A stretch of DNA of 64,000 nt, from positions 1 through 64,000 of the forward strand of contig NZ_QJUI01000019.1 of the NCBI RefSeq assembly GCF_004327285.1, written 5' to 3'. The position numbers and the translations under genes were made by a program. Shown piece after piece: positions 1 to 8,091 of the stretch. The notes under the pieces were generated by a model. It did no database searches, had not been told where the DNA came from, and saw only the letters and a program-made list of their open reading frames with translations. Position 1 is the stretch's first letter; each line of letters starts with the position of its first letter. This stretch comes from Phytopseudomonas daroniae. GTDB taxonomy: Bacteria > Pseudomonadota > Gammaproteobacteria > Pseudomonadales > Pseudomonadaceae.

Positions 1-48
1 CGGAAACAGGCTGCTTTGCTCGCGACCTTCGCCCTGGATATAGCCCAT
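1..48 (-). CDS. Transposase, N-terminal fragment (IS1182-like), cut by window edge
   Basis: Reading leftwards from an ATG at 48 gives 16 residues beginning MGYIQGEGREQ and ending at the window edge. From memory this resembles the start of transposases annotated as IS1182 family (M-x-Y-I-x-G-x-x-R-x-Q-x-x-L-F-P). Only the first codons are present, so the family call is tentative. A weak Shine-Dalgarno (AGGGG, 64 to 60) lies 11 bases upstream and is buried in a hairpin, which fits transposase genes. The body of the element would lie to the left of this window. Confidence 0.5.
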   Translation of the reverse strand, partial: MGYIQGEGREQSSLFP

Positions 49-52
49 AAAC

Positions 53-86
53 GACAATGCCCCTATCAACCGATAGAGGCATTGTC
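53..86 (-). promoter_or_regulatory. Hairpin sequestering the transposase ribosome binding site
   Basis: Bases 53-67 and 72-86 form a 15-bp stem with a 4-base loop. The single mismatch is a G-U wobble when read as minus-strand RNA but a C-A mismatch in plus-strand RNA, so the fold suits the transposase transcript. The stem contains the AGGGG that would bind the ribosome for the ATG at 48. In IS10, IS50 and similar elements such hairpins block translation of read-through transcripts; that role is inferred here. Confidence 0.5.
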
Positions 87-159
87 TTCAACTCGCCTTC
101 AGACTGCTAGGTTTTCACACAGTCTGCCTGGGGCAGCCGTTTTTTCTTTCGACGTCGCG

Positions 160-1224
160 TTATTCCGGCAATCTGACCGTCTTCTTGCCAGCGCTGAACA
201 GGTTCCAGCTGGCAACGAACAGCGCCGCGACCAGCGGGCCGAGAACGAAGCCGTTCAGGCCAAACAGTGCCATGCCGCCCAGGGTGGAAATCAGGATCAG
301 GTAGTCGGGCATGCGGGTGTCCTTGCCGACCAGAATTGGACGCAGGATGTTGTCTACCAGGCCGATCACCAGCACACCGAACAGGGTCAGCACCACACTC
401 TGCCAAATGCTGCCGTTGAGAAACAGGTAAATGGCCACCGGGGCCCAGACGAGGCCCGCCCCGACCGCCGGCAGCAGCGACAGAAAGGCCATCAGTACGC
501 CCCACAGCAACGGGCTGGAAATGCCCAGCCCCCAGAAGATCAAGCCGCCCAAAGCGCCCTGTACCGCAGCAACGACGATATTGCCTTTCACCGTGGCGCG
601 TACCACCCGGGTGAACTTGATCTGCAAGCGACGCTTGGTGTTTTCGCCCAGCGGAATGGCCATGCGGATATCGCGCACCAGTTCCTGCCCATCGCGCAGC
701 AGGAAAAAAAGCAGATAAAGCATGACGAAGAAGCTGATGATGAACTGGAAAGTGCCTTGGCCGATGGCGAACACCTTGGTCGCCAGGTACTGGCTGCCAG
801 CCGCGGCGCTGCTGGAGATCTGCTCACGCAGGCCATCCATATCGTCCATGCCGAAGCGGTCGAGTTGCTGCTGCAGGAACGCTGGCAACATATCCTTGGT
901 ACTGGTGACGTAGGCACCGACATCCAGCTCGCCGGACTCGATGCGTTGATAGAGGCTGGTGCCTTCGGCCACCATTGCCGAAGTAATGAAAATCACCGGC
1001 AAAATCGCCACCAGCAGACAGATGACCAGCGTCAGCAAAGCCGACAGGTTGCCACGCCCGCCGATGCGCCGGGCCATGCGCCGCTGCAGGGGCGCGAACA
1101 CCACCGCCAGTGCCACCGCCCAGAACACCGCGCCGTAGAATGGCAAAAGGATCCAGAAAAAAGCGATCGTCACCAGGACGAGCAGGAGGATGAAGGTTTT
1201 CTTTTCGAGGGAGGTAGTCGGCAT
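160..1224 (-). CDS. AI-2E family transporter (YdiK/TqsA-like inner-membrane permease)
   Basis: Predicted 354-residue polytopic membrane protein of the AI-2E exporter/UPF0118 family. An N-terminal pair of hydrophobic segments (FILLLVLVTIAFFW) is followed by a soluble amphipathic region, then several further membrane segments, including the conserved late region with VGLVDNILRPILVGK typical of the family. Members export small molecules or act as Na+/H+ antiporters, and the substrate cannot be told from sequence. I start at the ATG at 1224 (MPTTSLEKK) because the 17 residues upstream are polar and unlike family N-termini. It lies alone between the IS edge and a chemoreceptor. Confidence 0.88.
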   Translation of the reverse strand: MPTTSLEKKTFILLLVLVTIAFFWILLPFYGAVFWAVALAVVFAPLQRRMARRIGGRGNLSALLTLVICLLVAILPVIFITSAMVAEGTSLYQRIESGELDVGAYVTSTKDMLPAFLQQQLDRFGMDDMDGLREQISSSAAAGSQYLATKVFAIGQGTFQFIISFFVMLYLLFFLLRDGQELVRDIRMAIPLGENTKRRLQIKFTRVVRATVKGNIVVAAVQGALGGLIFWGLGISSPLLWGVLMAFLSLLPAVGAGLVWAPVAIYLFLNGSIWQSVVLTLFGVLVIGLVDNILRPILVGKDTRMPDYLILISTLGGMALFGLNGFVLGPLVAALFVASWNLFSAGKKTVRLPE

Positions 1225-1315
1225 GTTCGGATCACAGGATGGGGTATGCCCATTAGTCACCTGCGGCCCAGACAAAGTGCGAGAAACTTCTTGAAGGCGT
1301 CCCTGCCCACGTTGC

Positions 1316-2998
1316 TCAGATCCTGAACTGACGCACCAACTGCTCCAGGCCCTGCCCCAACTGCGCCAGACTGCGTGCCGTCTGCGCGCCCTGGCGGGTT
1401 TCGTCGGCGACGCTGTCCACCGCTCCAGCGATCTGATGCACGCTGCGGTTGATCTCCTCGGCCACTGCGGTCTGTTCCTCGGCGGCGCTGGCGATCTGCG
1501 CGTTCATCGCATTGATGGTACCGATCAGCCCGGCGATGGCATCCAGCGAGGTGCCGGCCTTGTTGGCCTGTTCGCTGGTGATGTCGCCGGCATCGCTGGA
1601 CTGACGCATGGCGTTGACCGCGTCCCGCGTGCCGCTCTGCAGTCGGTCGATCATGCCCTGGATCTCCTGAGTGCTTTGCTGGGTACGACTGGCCAGCGCC
1701 CGCACCTCGTCGGCGACCACGGCGAAGCCACGGCCAGCCTCGCCGGCGCGCGCGGCTTCGATGGCCGCATTGAGGGCCAGCAGGTTGGTCTGTTCGGCGA
1801 TCGAGCGGATCACGTCGAGCACACTGACAATCGAGTGCACGTCCTTCTGCAGGTTATCGAGAGATGTGCCGCTGCCGCGAATGTCGCCGACCAGAGAGTG
1901 GATACGTGCGATGCTGCCGTCCACCACCTGTTTGGCCGCCTGGCCTTCGCGATCCGTCTGCTGTGCGGCTTCTGCAGCGCCCTGGGCGCTCTTCGCCACT
2001 TCGTGGGCCGCGGCGGACATCTCGTTGATGGCTGTGGCGACCTGATCCGTTTCATGGCGCTGACGCTCCATGGCCTGTTCCGAACGCTGGGCCTGGGCGG
2101 AGACCTGGCCGACCAGCTCGGTCAACTGGCCGGTCATTTCGACGATCTGCCGCACCAGACCATGCACCTTCTCGACGAAACGGTTGAACGAGCCGGCCAG
2201 CTCTCCCAGCTCGTCGTTGCTGTCGATGGGCAGACGCCGGGTCAGATCGCCCTCGCCGGCGGCGATGTCGTCCAGGTTGGCCTTGATCTGTTGCAACGGA
2301 CGCAGAAAGGTGTTGCTGAGGATCAGACCGACCACGCCGAACACCACCAGCAACACCCCGCCGATAACCATGATACTGGTGATGATGGTGCCTACACGCT
2401 GGTCGATTTCTTCCTGCACCCCGGCGATCTGTGCCTCGACGCCGTCGAGATTCAGCGCTGTACCGATGGCCATGTCCCATTTCGGCAGGTAGTAGCTGTA
2501 GGCGAGCTTGGGCACCTGCACCGCCTCGTTACTGGGCAACGGCGAGGAATAATTGACGTAGTAGCTGTTGTCCTTGGCAACGCGCACCAGTTCGCGGTTG
2601 ATGTACACGCCGTTTACATCGCGCCGATTCGAAAGATCGTTGCCGACGTCCACCGGGCTGGTACTGCGGAACAGTCGCACCACATTGGAATCATGGCCGA
2701 AGAAGTAGCCATCCTCGCCGTACTTGATCTTCGCCAGAATGGCGATGGCTTGCTCGCGACTGGCCAGATCGCCATTGGGCGCCGCGTCGTACAACTGCTG
2801 TACGGATCCCAGTGCGATGGACATGTAGTTCTGCAGTTCGCTGCGTTTTTCCTCAAGCAGGCGGCTGCGGGTTTCTTCCACCTCCTGCTCGGCCAAACCG
2901 TACAGCACCTTGGCCGCAGCACCGCTGAGCACCACAGCGAACAGCAATACGGGGATCAGAGCCAACAGAACGACTTTCGATTTCAAGGTCAGGCGCAT
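1316..2998 (-). CDS. Methyl-accepting chemotaxis protein with single Cache sensor
   Basis: 560-residue chemoreceptor. A membrane anchor (residues about 8-30) precedes a periplasmic ligand domain of the sCache_2 type, shown by the YGEDGYFFGHD stretch. A second membrane segment (about 195-220), a HAMP domain and a long coiled-coil signalling domain follow. The hairpin tip that contacts CheA/CheW is clear (EAARAGEAGRGFAVVADEVR). The protein ends VRQFRI with no CheR-docking pentapeptide. The ATG at 2998 is chosen because it puts a basic MRLTLKSK segment before the first helix. sCache_2 receptors often bind small carboxylates; the ligand here is unknown. Confidence 0.93.
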   Translation of the reverse strand: MRLTLKSKVVLLALIPVLLFAVVLSGAAAKVLYGLAEQEVEETRSRLLEEKRSELQNYMSIALGSVQQLYDAAPNGDLASREQAIAILAKIKYGEDGYFFGHDSNVVRLFRSTSPVDVGNDLSNRRDVNGVYINRELVRVAKDNSYYVNYSSPLPSNEAVQVPKLAYSYYLPKWDMAIGTALNLDGVEAQIAGVQEEIDQRVGTIITSIMVIGGVLLVVFGVVGLILSNTFLRPLQQIKANLDDIAAGEGDLTRRLPIDSNDELGELAGSFNRFVEKVHGLVRQIVEMTGQLTELVGQVSAQAQRSEQAMERQRHETDQVATAINEMSAAAHEVAKSAQGAAEAAQQTDREGQAAKQVVDGSIARIHSLVGDIRGSGTSLDNLQKDVHSIVSVLDVIRSIAEQTNLLALNAAIEAARAGEAGRGFAVVADEVRALASRTQQSTQEIQGMIDRLQSGTRDAVNAMRQSSDAGDITSEQANKAGTSLDAIAGLIGTINAMNAQIASAAEEQTAVAEEINRSVHQIAGAVDSVADETRQGAQTARSLAQLGQGLEQLVRQFRI

Positions 2999-3141
2999 TT
3001 TTGTTTTCCTTGTGAGCCATACGAAATACAACGGAGCTACCATCCATATCGGCAGCCCCGTCGAGAACGTTAAACCCAACCGTCGAACGGGCACATCATG
3101 ACCCCGCTCAAAGGCTCGCTTCAGGATGCAAGTGGTTTAGC

Positions 3142-3163
3142 GGCTGGCGCCTCCAGCCTTTTT
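3142..3163 (+). terminator. Plus-strand intrinsic terminator-like hairpin with no plus-strand gene upstream
   Basis: A 6-bp GC stem (3142-3147 with 3153-3158, loop CGCCT) is followed directly by TTTTT. In the minus direction no T tract follows, so it points the wrong way for both flanking genes, which are on the minus strand. Confidence 0.45.
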
Positions 3164-3189
3164 AACGCTGCATGAGCGATGCGCAGCCG

Positions 3190-4506
3190 TCACAGCACCA
3201 TCGCGGCGACCCAGCCGAACACCAGCAGCGGCAGGTTGTAGTGCAGGAAGGTGGGCACCACGGTGTCCCAGACATGGTTGTGCTGGCCGTCGACATTGAG
3301 GCCGGCGGTCGGGCCCAGGGTCGAGTCCGAGGCAGGCGAACCGGCATCGCCAATGGCGCCGGCGGTGCCGACGATGCATACCGTGGCCAGCGGGCTGAAG
3401 CCCATTTGCATGCAGAGCGGTACGAAGATCGCGGCAATGATCGGCACCGTGGAAAACGACGAGCCGATGCCCATGGTCACCAGCAGGCCGACCAGCAACA
3501 TCATCAGCACGCCCAGGCCCTTGCTGTCGCCGATCCACGCGGCGCTGGCGTCCACCAACCCTTTGACTTCGCCGGTCTCGCGCATCACTTCAGCGAAACC
3601 CGAGGCGGCGATCATGATGAAACCGATCATCGCCATCATCTTCATGCCTTCGGTGAACAGATCGTCGGTTTCCTTCCAGCGCACGATGCCCGAAGCGGAG
3701 AACACCACGAAACCGAGCAGCGCGCCGATGATCATCGAATCGAGCCACAGTTGCGCGCCGAACGCGATGGCCACGGCCACACCCGCTACCACCAGGCTGC
3801 GGCGGTTGTAAGCGACATCCACGCGCTCGGTACGCTCGACCAGCGCCAAGTCGTAACTGCGCTTGCGACGGTAGCTGTACAGCGCCAGCAACAGACCCGT
3901 GACCATCCCCATGGCCGGGATCAGCATGGCATGGCTGACGTTCACGCCTGTCACATCCACTCCGCTGCGTACCACGTTGGCCAGCAGGATTTCGTTGAGA
4001 AAGATGTTGCCGAAACCCACCGGCAGGAACATGTAGGGCGTGATCAGACCGAAGGTGAGCACGCAGGCGATCAGTCGTCGGTCGATCTGCAACCGGGTGA
4101 TGACGAAAAGCAGCGGTGGCACCAGCAACGGGATGAAGGCGATATGGATCGGCAGGATGTTCTGCGAAGAAATCGCGACTGCCAACAGCAGCCCCACCAG
4201 CATCCACTTCAGCGAACCGCCGCCACGCGAATCCTGCCGCCCGACCATGACCAGTGCCTTGTCGGCGAGCGCGTGGGCCAGCCCCGACTTGGCGATCGCC
4301 ACGGCAAAGGCCCCCAGCAAGGCATAGGAAAGCGCCACGGTGGCACCACCACCCAGACCTTTGTTGAACGCGGCCAGTGAGCCTTCGATGCCCAGACCAC
4401 CGATCATCCCGCCTGCCAGAGCGCCGACGATCAGCGCCACCACCACGTGCACCCGGCAAAGGCTGAGAATCAGCATGATGCCGACGGCGGCGATAACTGC
4501 GTTCAT
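3190..4506 (-). CDS. Na+/H+ antiporter family protein (YuiF-like)
   Basis: 438-residue integral membrane carrier with about 11-12 hydrophobic helices. It starts MNAVIAAVGIMLILSLCRV and contains family-type glycine-rich turns (GGMIGGLG, GLGGGATVALSYALLGAFAVAIAKSG) and a late GTAGAIGDAGSPASDSTLGPT motif typical of the NhaC-like Na_H_antiport group. Relatives in Bacillus (YuiF) have been proposed to move amino acids such as histidine rather than sodium, so the substrate is open. The ATG at 4506 has AGGAGC a few bases upstream. It is transcribed away from the FMN reductase gene, sharing a 240-base intergenic region. Confidence 0.88.
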   Translation of the reverse strand: MNAVIAAVGIMLILSLCRVHVVVALIVGALAGGMIGGLGIEGSLAAFNKGLGGGATVALSYALLGAFAVAIAKSGLAHALADKALVMVGRQDSRGGGSLKWMLVGLLLAVAISSQNILPIHIAFIPLLVPPLLFVITRLQIDRRLIACVLTFGLITPYMFLPVGFGNIFLNEILLANVVRSGVDVTGVNVSHAMLIPAMGMVTGLLLALYSYRRKRSYDLALVERTERVDVAYNRRSLVVAGVAVAIAFGAQLWLDSMIIGALLGFVVFSASGIVRWKETDDLFTEGMKMMAMIGFIMIAASGFAEVMRETGEVKGLVDASAAWIGDSKGLGVLMMLLVGLLVTMGIGSSFSTVPIIAAIFVPLCMQMGFSPLATVCIVGTAGAIGDAGSPASDSTLGPTAGLNVDGQHNHVWDTVVPTFLHYNLPLLVFGWVAAMVL

Positions 4507-4735
4507 GAAAGGCTCCTGGAATCACCGCGCAAGCGACGGCCCGTTGGGGTGGCAGCCAAGGGTGGCTGTCCACAAAAAGCGTCGCACTCTGCCGGAAGCT
4601 GACTTGGGTGTCAAAAATCCGCACGAGAATGGCCACAAGGTTTATCGAACGCACCGCAAGAACGGTTCTAAGCAAATAGCACAAACGTCTTTCCCGCTTC
4701 TGGCAACGGGCATTAGCCTCACGCCTTTTATCAAT

Positions 4736-4740
4736 GGAGG
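4736..4740 (+). promoter_or_regulatory. Ribosome binding site of the FMN reductase gene
   Basis: GGAGG six bases before the ATG at 4747 is a near-perfect Shine-Dalgarno and fixes this start. Confidence 0.7.
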
Positions 4741-4746
4741 ATCCAC

Positions 4747-5343
4747 ATGCTCGATATCGTCCTGGTTGCCGGCTCAAGCCGCCCTGACAGCCAATCCGCA
4801 AAAATCGCCCACTTTCTGCGCCAACGCCTGATCACGCTGGGCAAGACCAGCGCCGAACTGAGCCAGATCATCGATCTGGGCACAGGCCCCCTGCCCCTGT
4901 GGCCGGCCGAAGACAAAGGCACCTGGCCGGACTACAGCCAACGTCTGAAAAGTGCCGATGCGGTGGTGGTGATCGCTCCCGAGTGGAACGGTATGGCCGG
5001 GCCGGCGATCAAGAACTTCTTCATCTATGCCAGCAAGGCCGAACTGGCGCACAAGCCGGGTCTGCTGGTCGGCGTTTCTTCGGGCATTGGCGGCGGCAGC
5101 CCGATCGCCGAGCTGCGCAGCTCGAGCTACAAGAACTGTCGCGTGAACTACCTGCCGGAGCACCTGATCATCCGCCAGGTGACCAAGGTGCTGAACGACG
5201 AGCAACCGGTCAGTGAAGACGACATCCGCATTCGTGCGCGTATCGATTACACCCTGGACATCCTCGCTCAGTACGGTGAAGCCCTGAAACCGGTGCGTGC
5301 GAACATCGATCTCAGTGATCCGGCGTTCACCAACGGCATGTAA
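4747..5343 (+). CDS. NADPH-dependent FMN reductase family protein
   Basis: 198 residues with a flavodoxin-like fold. The N-terminal beta strand and phosphate loop LVAGSSRPDSQS bind the FMN phosphate, and PEWNGMAGPAIKNFF is the second conserved flavin-binding segment of this family. Members reduce FMN, quinones, chromate or azo compounds with NAD(P)H. The tail after residue 170 is longer than in minimal family members. The gene stands alone, divergent from the antiporter gene and convergent with the histidine kinase, whose stop lies about 20 bases away, so no operon partner suggests a substrate. Confidence 0.9.
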   Translation: MLDIVLVAGSSRPDSQSAKIAHFLRQRLITLGKTSAELSQIIDLGTGPLPLWPAEDKGTWPDYSQRLKSADAVVVIAPEWNGMAGPAIKNFFIYASKAELAHKPGLLVGVSSGIGGGSPIAELRSSSYKNCRVNYLPEHLIIRQVTKVLNDEQPVSEDDIRIRARIDYTLDILAQYGEALKPVRANIDLSDPAFTNGM

Positions 5344-5364
5344 GCGGGCTGGTCGAGCTGCCGT

Positions 5365-6687
5365 TCAGCGCGTGCGCAGCGGCAGTCCGACCCTGACGCG
5401 GAGCCCACCCAGATCACTGTCATGCAGCGATATCGTGCCGCCCCAGGCGTCGACGATATCGCGCACGATGCCCAGCCCCAGGCCGTGTCCGGCGGTCTGC
5501 TCATCCAGGCGAATGCCACGGCTGAGCACGTCCTCACGACGCTCGCCTTCGATCCCCGGGCCGTCGTCATCGACCGTGAGAACATAGGCCTCGGCCGTGC
5601 GCTCGATATGCAGGCGTACCTGGCTGTCAGCCCATTTGCAGGCGTTATCGAGCAGATTACCGAGCAGTTCCAGCAGATCCTCGCGGTCGCGCGGCAAGCG
5701 CAAGTCTGGCGGTGTGGTCTGCCAGCTCAGCTTCAGGTCACTGGCGTGGATCATGCCCAGAGTCGCGAACAATCCCGGCAGTTCTTCCTGGCAATCGAAA
5801 TGAGCACCGGGCAAGGCTTCGCCGGCCAAGCGGGCACGCCCCAACTCACGAGCGATACGCTGCTCGATCTGTTGCAGATGTTCGATCAGGTTGTCACGCA
5901 GCTCCGGGTGGGCGCGCAGTTCGTCCCGAGCAGCCAGATTGACCAGCACCGCCAGCGGCGTCTTCAGGGCGTGCCCGAGGTTGCCGAGGGCGTTGCGTGA
6001 GCGCTTCAGGGTTTCTTCGGTGTGGGCCAGCAGATGGTTGATCTGCTCGACCAGGGGCTCCAGCTCCTCGGGCACCCTTTCATCCAGTTCGGAACGCTGG
6101 CCTTCCTGCAGTTGGGCGATCTGTACTCGTGTCTGTTCCAGCGGGCGCAGCGCCCGGCTGACGGCCAGGCGCTGCAGCAACAGAATCAGCGCCAGGCTGC
6201 CAAGCCCCAGGCCGAGGCCGATGCGTTGCACGCGCCGGAAGCTTTCCAGCACGGGCGTGTAGTCACGCGCCACGGAGATGGTCAATTGTTGGCCAAATCG
6301 CCGGTACTCCCCGCGGTAGGCCACCAGCAATTGCCCCTGGGGCCCGTCCTGCAGTTCGGGCTGCAGGCCATCCACATCGCTGGGCTGCAGTTCGCTGTCC
6401 CACAGCGAGCGCGAACGCCAGCTCTTGTCGGCGAAGTCGATACGGAAATAAAGACCGGAATAAGGGCGCTGAAAAGCCGCGCTGAGCCGCGACTCATCCA
6501 GCTGGATGCCCGAAGGCCCGCGCACCAGCGCGACCAGCAGCGATTGCGCCTCCTCCTCCAGGCCGGACTGCATGTAGCGGCGCAGGCTGTTATCGAACAA
6601 CCATAGGCAGGTTTGCGCCAGCAGCAGACCAATGACCAGCAGGACGCTGATCAGCCCGAGACTCAGGCGCCGCTGAATCGACCTCAA
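5365..6687 (-). CDS. Two-component sensor histidine kinase
   Basis: 440-residue membrane kinase. TM1 is about residues 10-31, the periplasmic sensor about 32-152, TM2 about 155-175, then a HAMP-like linker. The dimerisation box is LGHALKTPLAVL with phospho-accepting His239, and the ATP-binding domain has N box (NLLDNACKW), G1 (VDDDGPGI) and G2 (GHGLGLGI). The start is TTG, overlapping the regulator stop as TTGA; no ATG occurs before residue 39, so TTG is needed to keep TM1. It is the last gene of a minus-strand operon PepSY-PepSY-regulator-kinase. The layout resembles BqsRS/CarSR-type systems, but I do not see the RExxE iron motif in the sensor domain, so the signal is unknown. Confidence 0.92.
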   Translation of the reverse strand: MRSIQRRLSLGLISVLLVIGLLLAQTCLWLFDNSLRRYMQSGLEEEAQSLLVALVRGPSGIQLDESRLSAAFQRPYSGLYFRIDFADKSWRSRSLWDSELQPSDVDGLQPELQDGPQGQLLVAYRGEYRRFGQQLTISVARDYTPVLESFRRVQRIGLGLGLGSLALILLLQRLAVSRALRPLEQTRVQIAQLQEGQRSELDERVPEELEPLVEQINHLLAHTEETLKRSRNALGNLGHALKTPLAVLVNLAARDELRAHPELRDNLIEHLQQIEQRIARELGRARLAGEALPGAHFDCQEELPGLFATLGMIHASDLKLSWQTTPPDLRLPRDREDLLELLGNLLDNACKWADSQVRLHIERTAEAYVLTVDDDGPGIEGERREDVLSRGIRLDEQTAGHGLGLGIVRDIVDAWGGTISLHDSDLGGLRVRVGLPLRTR

Positions 6688-7352
6688 GCGGCGCTACCGC
6701 TGAACCGGTAGCCCTGGCCGCGGCGGGTTTCGATCACCTCACGCCCGAGCTTGCGGCGCAGATGATTGACGTGAACCTCGATGACGTTGGAATCACGCTC
6801 GGTTTCACCGTCGTAGAGGTGCTCGGCCAGGTGGCTTTTGGAGAGAATCTGCCCGGCATGCAGCATGAAGTAGCGCAACAGGCGAAACTCCGCGGCGGTC
6901 AGTTCGATTTCCTGATCGCCACGGCTGACGCATTGCCGGCCTTCATCCAAATGCAGGCCAGCAGCCTGCAACTGTGGCTGATTGGCCAGGCCACGAGCAC
7001 GCCGCAGCAGGGCCTGAATGCGCAGCTGCAACTCTTCGGGATGGAAAGGTTTGGTGAGGTAATCGTCGGCACCGACCTTCAGCCCTTCGATACGCTCGGC
7101 CCAGGAGCCGCGCGCGGTAAGGATCAGTACCGGGGTAACGAGGCCGCCCTTGCGCCACTCCTGCAACACCTCGAGCCCCGGTTTGCCGGGCAAACCGAGG
7201 TCGAGAATGATCAGGTCATAAGGCTCGCTGGCGCCCTGGTAGGCGGCATCGCGGCCATCGGCCAGCCAGTCCACCGCATAGCCCTGCCGGATCAACGAGG
7301 CGGTCAGCTCATCAGCAAGAGGAACATGGTCTTCCACCAGCAACAGGCGCAT
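6684..7352 (-). CDS. OmpR/PhoB-family response regulator
   Basis: 222 residues. The receiver domain (1-115) has the acidic pair E7/D8, phospho-acceptor Asp51 (LIILDLGLPG) and the conserved Lys in YLTKPF. A C-terminal winged helix (about 125-220) ends with the VNHLRRKLG and GQGYRF signatures of OmpR-type DNA binding. It overlaps the kinase gene by 4 bases and begins one base after the preceding PepSY gene ends, so the four genes are surely co-transcribed. It may bind the palindrome upstream of the operon (8013-8032); this is inference. Confidence 0.94.
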   Translation of the reverse strand: MRLLLVEDHVPLADELTASLIRQGYAVDWLADGRDAAYQGASEPYDLIILDLGLPGKPGLEVLQEWRKGGLVTPVLILTARGSWAERIEGLKVGADDYLTKPFHPEELQLRIQALLRRARGLANQPQLQAAGLHLDEGRQCVSRGDQEIELTAAEFRLLRYFMLHAGQILSKSHLAEHLYDGETERDSNVIEVHVNHLRRKLGREVIETRRGQGYRFSGSAA

Positions 7353-7353
7353 G

Positions 7354-7668
7354 TCAGTCGTCTACCTCGTCCTTCAGTATCCGCCCATCGTGGGCGTCCA
7401 GTTCCAATTCGCGAACCACGCCTTCTTGGGTCAGCAGTTCCACTTCGTAAACGAAGACGTCGTCTTCTTCCTCCAGCTCGGCCTCGAGCAGTGTCGCGCC
7501 GGGGTAGCGCTCCAGCGCTGCGCGCATCAACTGGTCAAGCGGCAGGATCACGCCGCTCAGGCGCAGATCCCGCGCCTCGTCCTGATCCAGATCCCGCGCG
7601 CTGGCGGCGCAGGTCAGCGTCACCAGCAGCACGATGGAAATGAAGCGTAAAACCGGGGTGCCTTTCAT
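7354..7668 (-). CDS. PepSY domain-containing periplasmic protein (second of pair)
   Basis: 104 residues. A signal peptide (MKGTPVLRFISIVLLVTLTCAASA) is followed by one PepSY domain, including LIRAALERYPGA-like helix and the closing strand ELELDAHDGRILKDE. PepSY proteins are thought to restrain peptidases or bind cations and often lie beside two-component systems. The ATG at 7668 shares its A with the stop of the upstream PepSY gene (TGATG), giving translational coupling. The acidic run EAELEEEDD could bind divalent metal; that is speculation. Confidence 0.88.
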   Translation of the reverse strand: MKGTPVLRFISIVLLVTLTCAASARDLDQDEARDLRLSGVILPLDQLMRAALERYPGATLLEAELEEEDDVFVYEVELLTQEGVVRELELDAHDGRILKDEVDD

Positions 7669-7976
7669 CAATCATCCTGATGGTTCTTGAGGATGGTGCC
7701 ATTGGTCGCATCCAGTTCGACATCCCATTTGCGACCCTGGGTGTCACGCACTTCTACCTGATAGAGATAGCGACCGTATTCCTCCTCGAGCTCGGTGTCC
7801 TCCAGTTTACCGCCCGGATGCTGGGCAAGGGCAGCTTCATTGAGCTTTTCGAAGGACTGGATGGTGCCGGCTTCATACAATTCCAGCGCCTCATCCGGCC
7901 CCAGGTCACGGGCCTGGGCGATACCGGCGGTGGCCGTCAGGGCAGCGCCAGCGAACAATGCAGTCAGTTTCTTCAC
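7668..7976 (-). CDS. PepSY domain-containing periplasmic protein (first of pair)
   Basis: 102 residues. A signal peptide (MKKLTALFAGAALTATAGIAQA) precedes a PepSY domain ending DVELDATNGTILKNHQDD. It resembles its downstream neighbour in length, acidic helix (DTELEEEYG) and C-terminal strand, so the two probably arose by tandem duplication. It is the promoter-proximal gene of the two-component operon, with GGGAGATCACC before the ATG as ribosome binding site. A role as periplasmic modulator of the kinase, or a stress-induced output, is inferred from position only. Confidence 0.88.
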   Translation of the reverse strand: MKKLTALFAGAALTATAGIAQARDLGPDEALELYEAGTIQSFEKLNEAALAQHPGGKLEDTELEEEYGRYLYQVEVRDTQGRKWDVELDATNGTILKNHQDD

Positions 7977-8012
7977 GGTGATCTCCCGGTTATCTGTTTC
8001 GACGATGTTCAG

Positions 8013-8032
8013 ATTAAGGGAGGCGACTTAAT
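8013..8032. promoter_or_regulatory. Candidate operator: ATTAAG-N8-CTTAAT palindrome
   Basis: Perfect 6-bp inverted repeat with an 8-base spacer in the 115-base divergent region between the PepSY/two-component operon and the patatin gene. OmpR-family regulators often use TTAA-containing repeats, but the spacing differs from the BqsR tandem site (TTAAG-N6-TTAAG), so the regulator is not identified. Confidence 0.4.
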
Positions 8033-8091
8033 TCAAACTGAATCGCATACTGTCCGCGCCCTATACTGGCACCTCACACCTGGAGACCGGT

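Noticed and set aside
1436..3073. 545-codon open frame opposite the chemoreceptor
   Set aside because: The chemoreceptor has clear domain signatures; the antisense frame lacks any.
3590..4801. 403-codon open frame over the antiporter gene and its upstream region
   Set aside because: It is Arg/Gly-rich with no family match and crosses the start of a well supported membrane protein.
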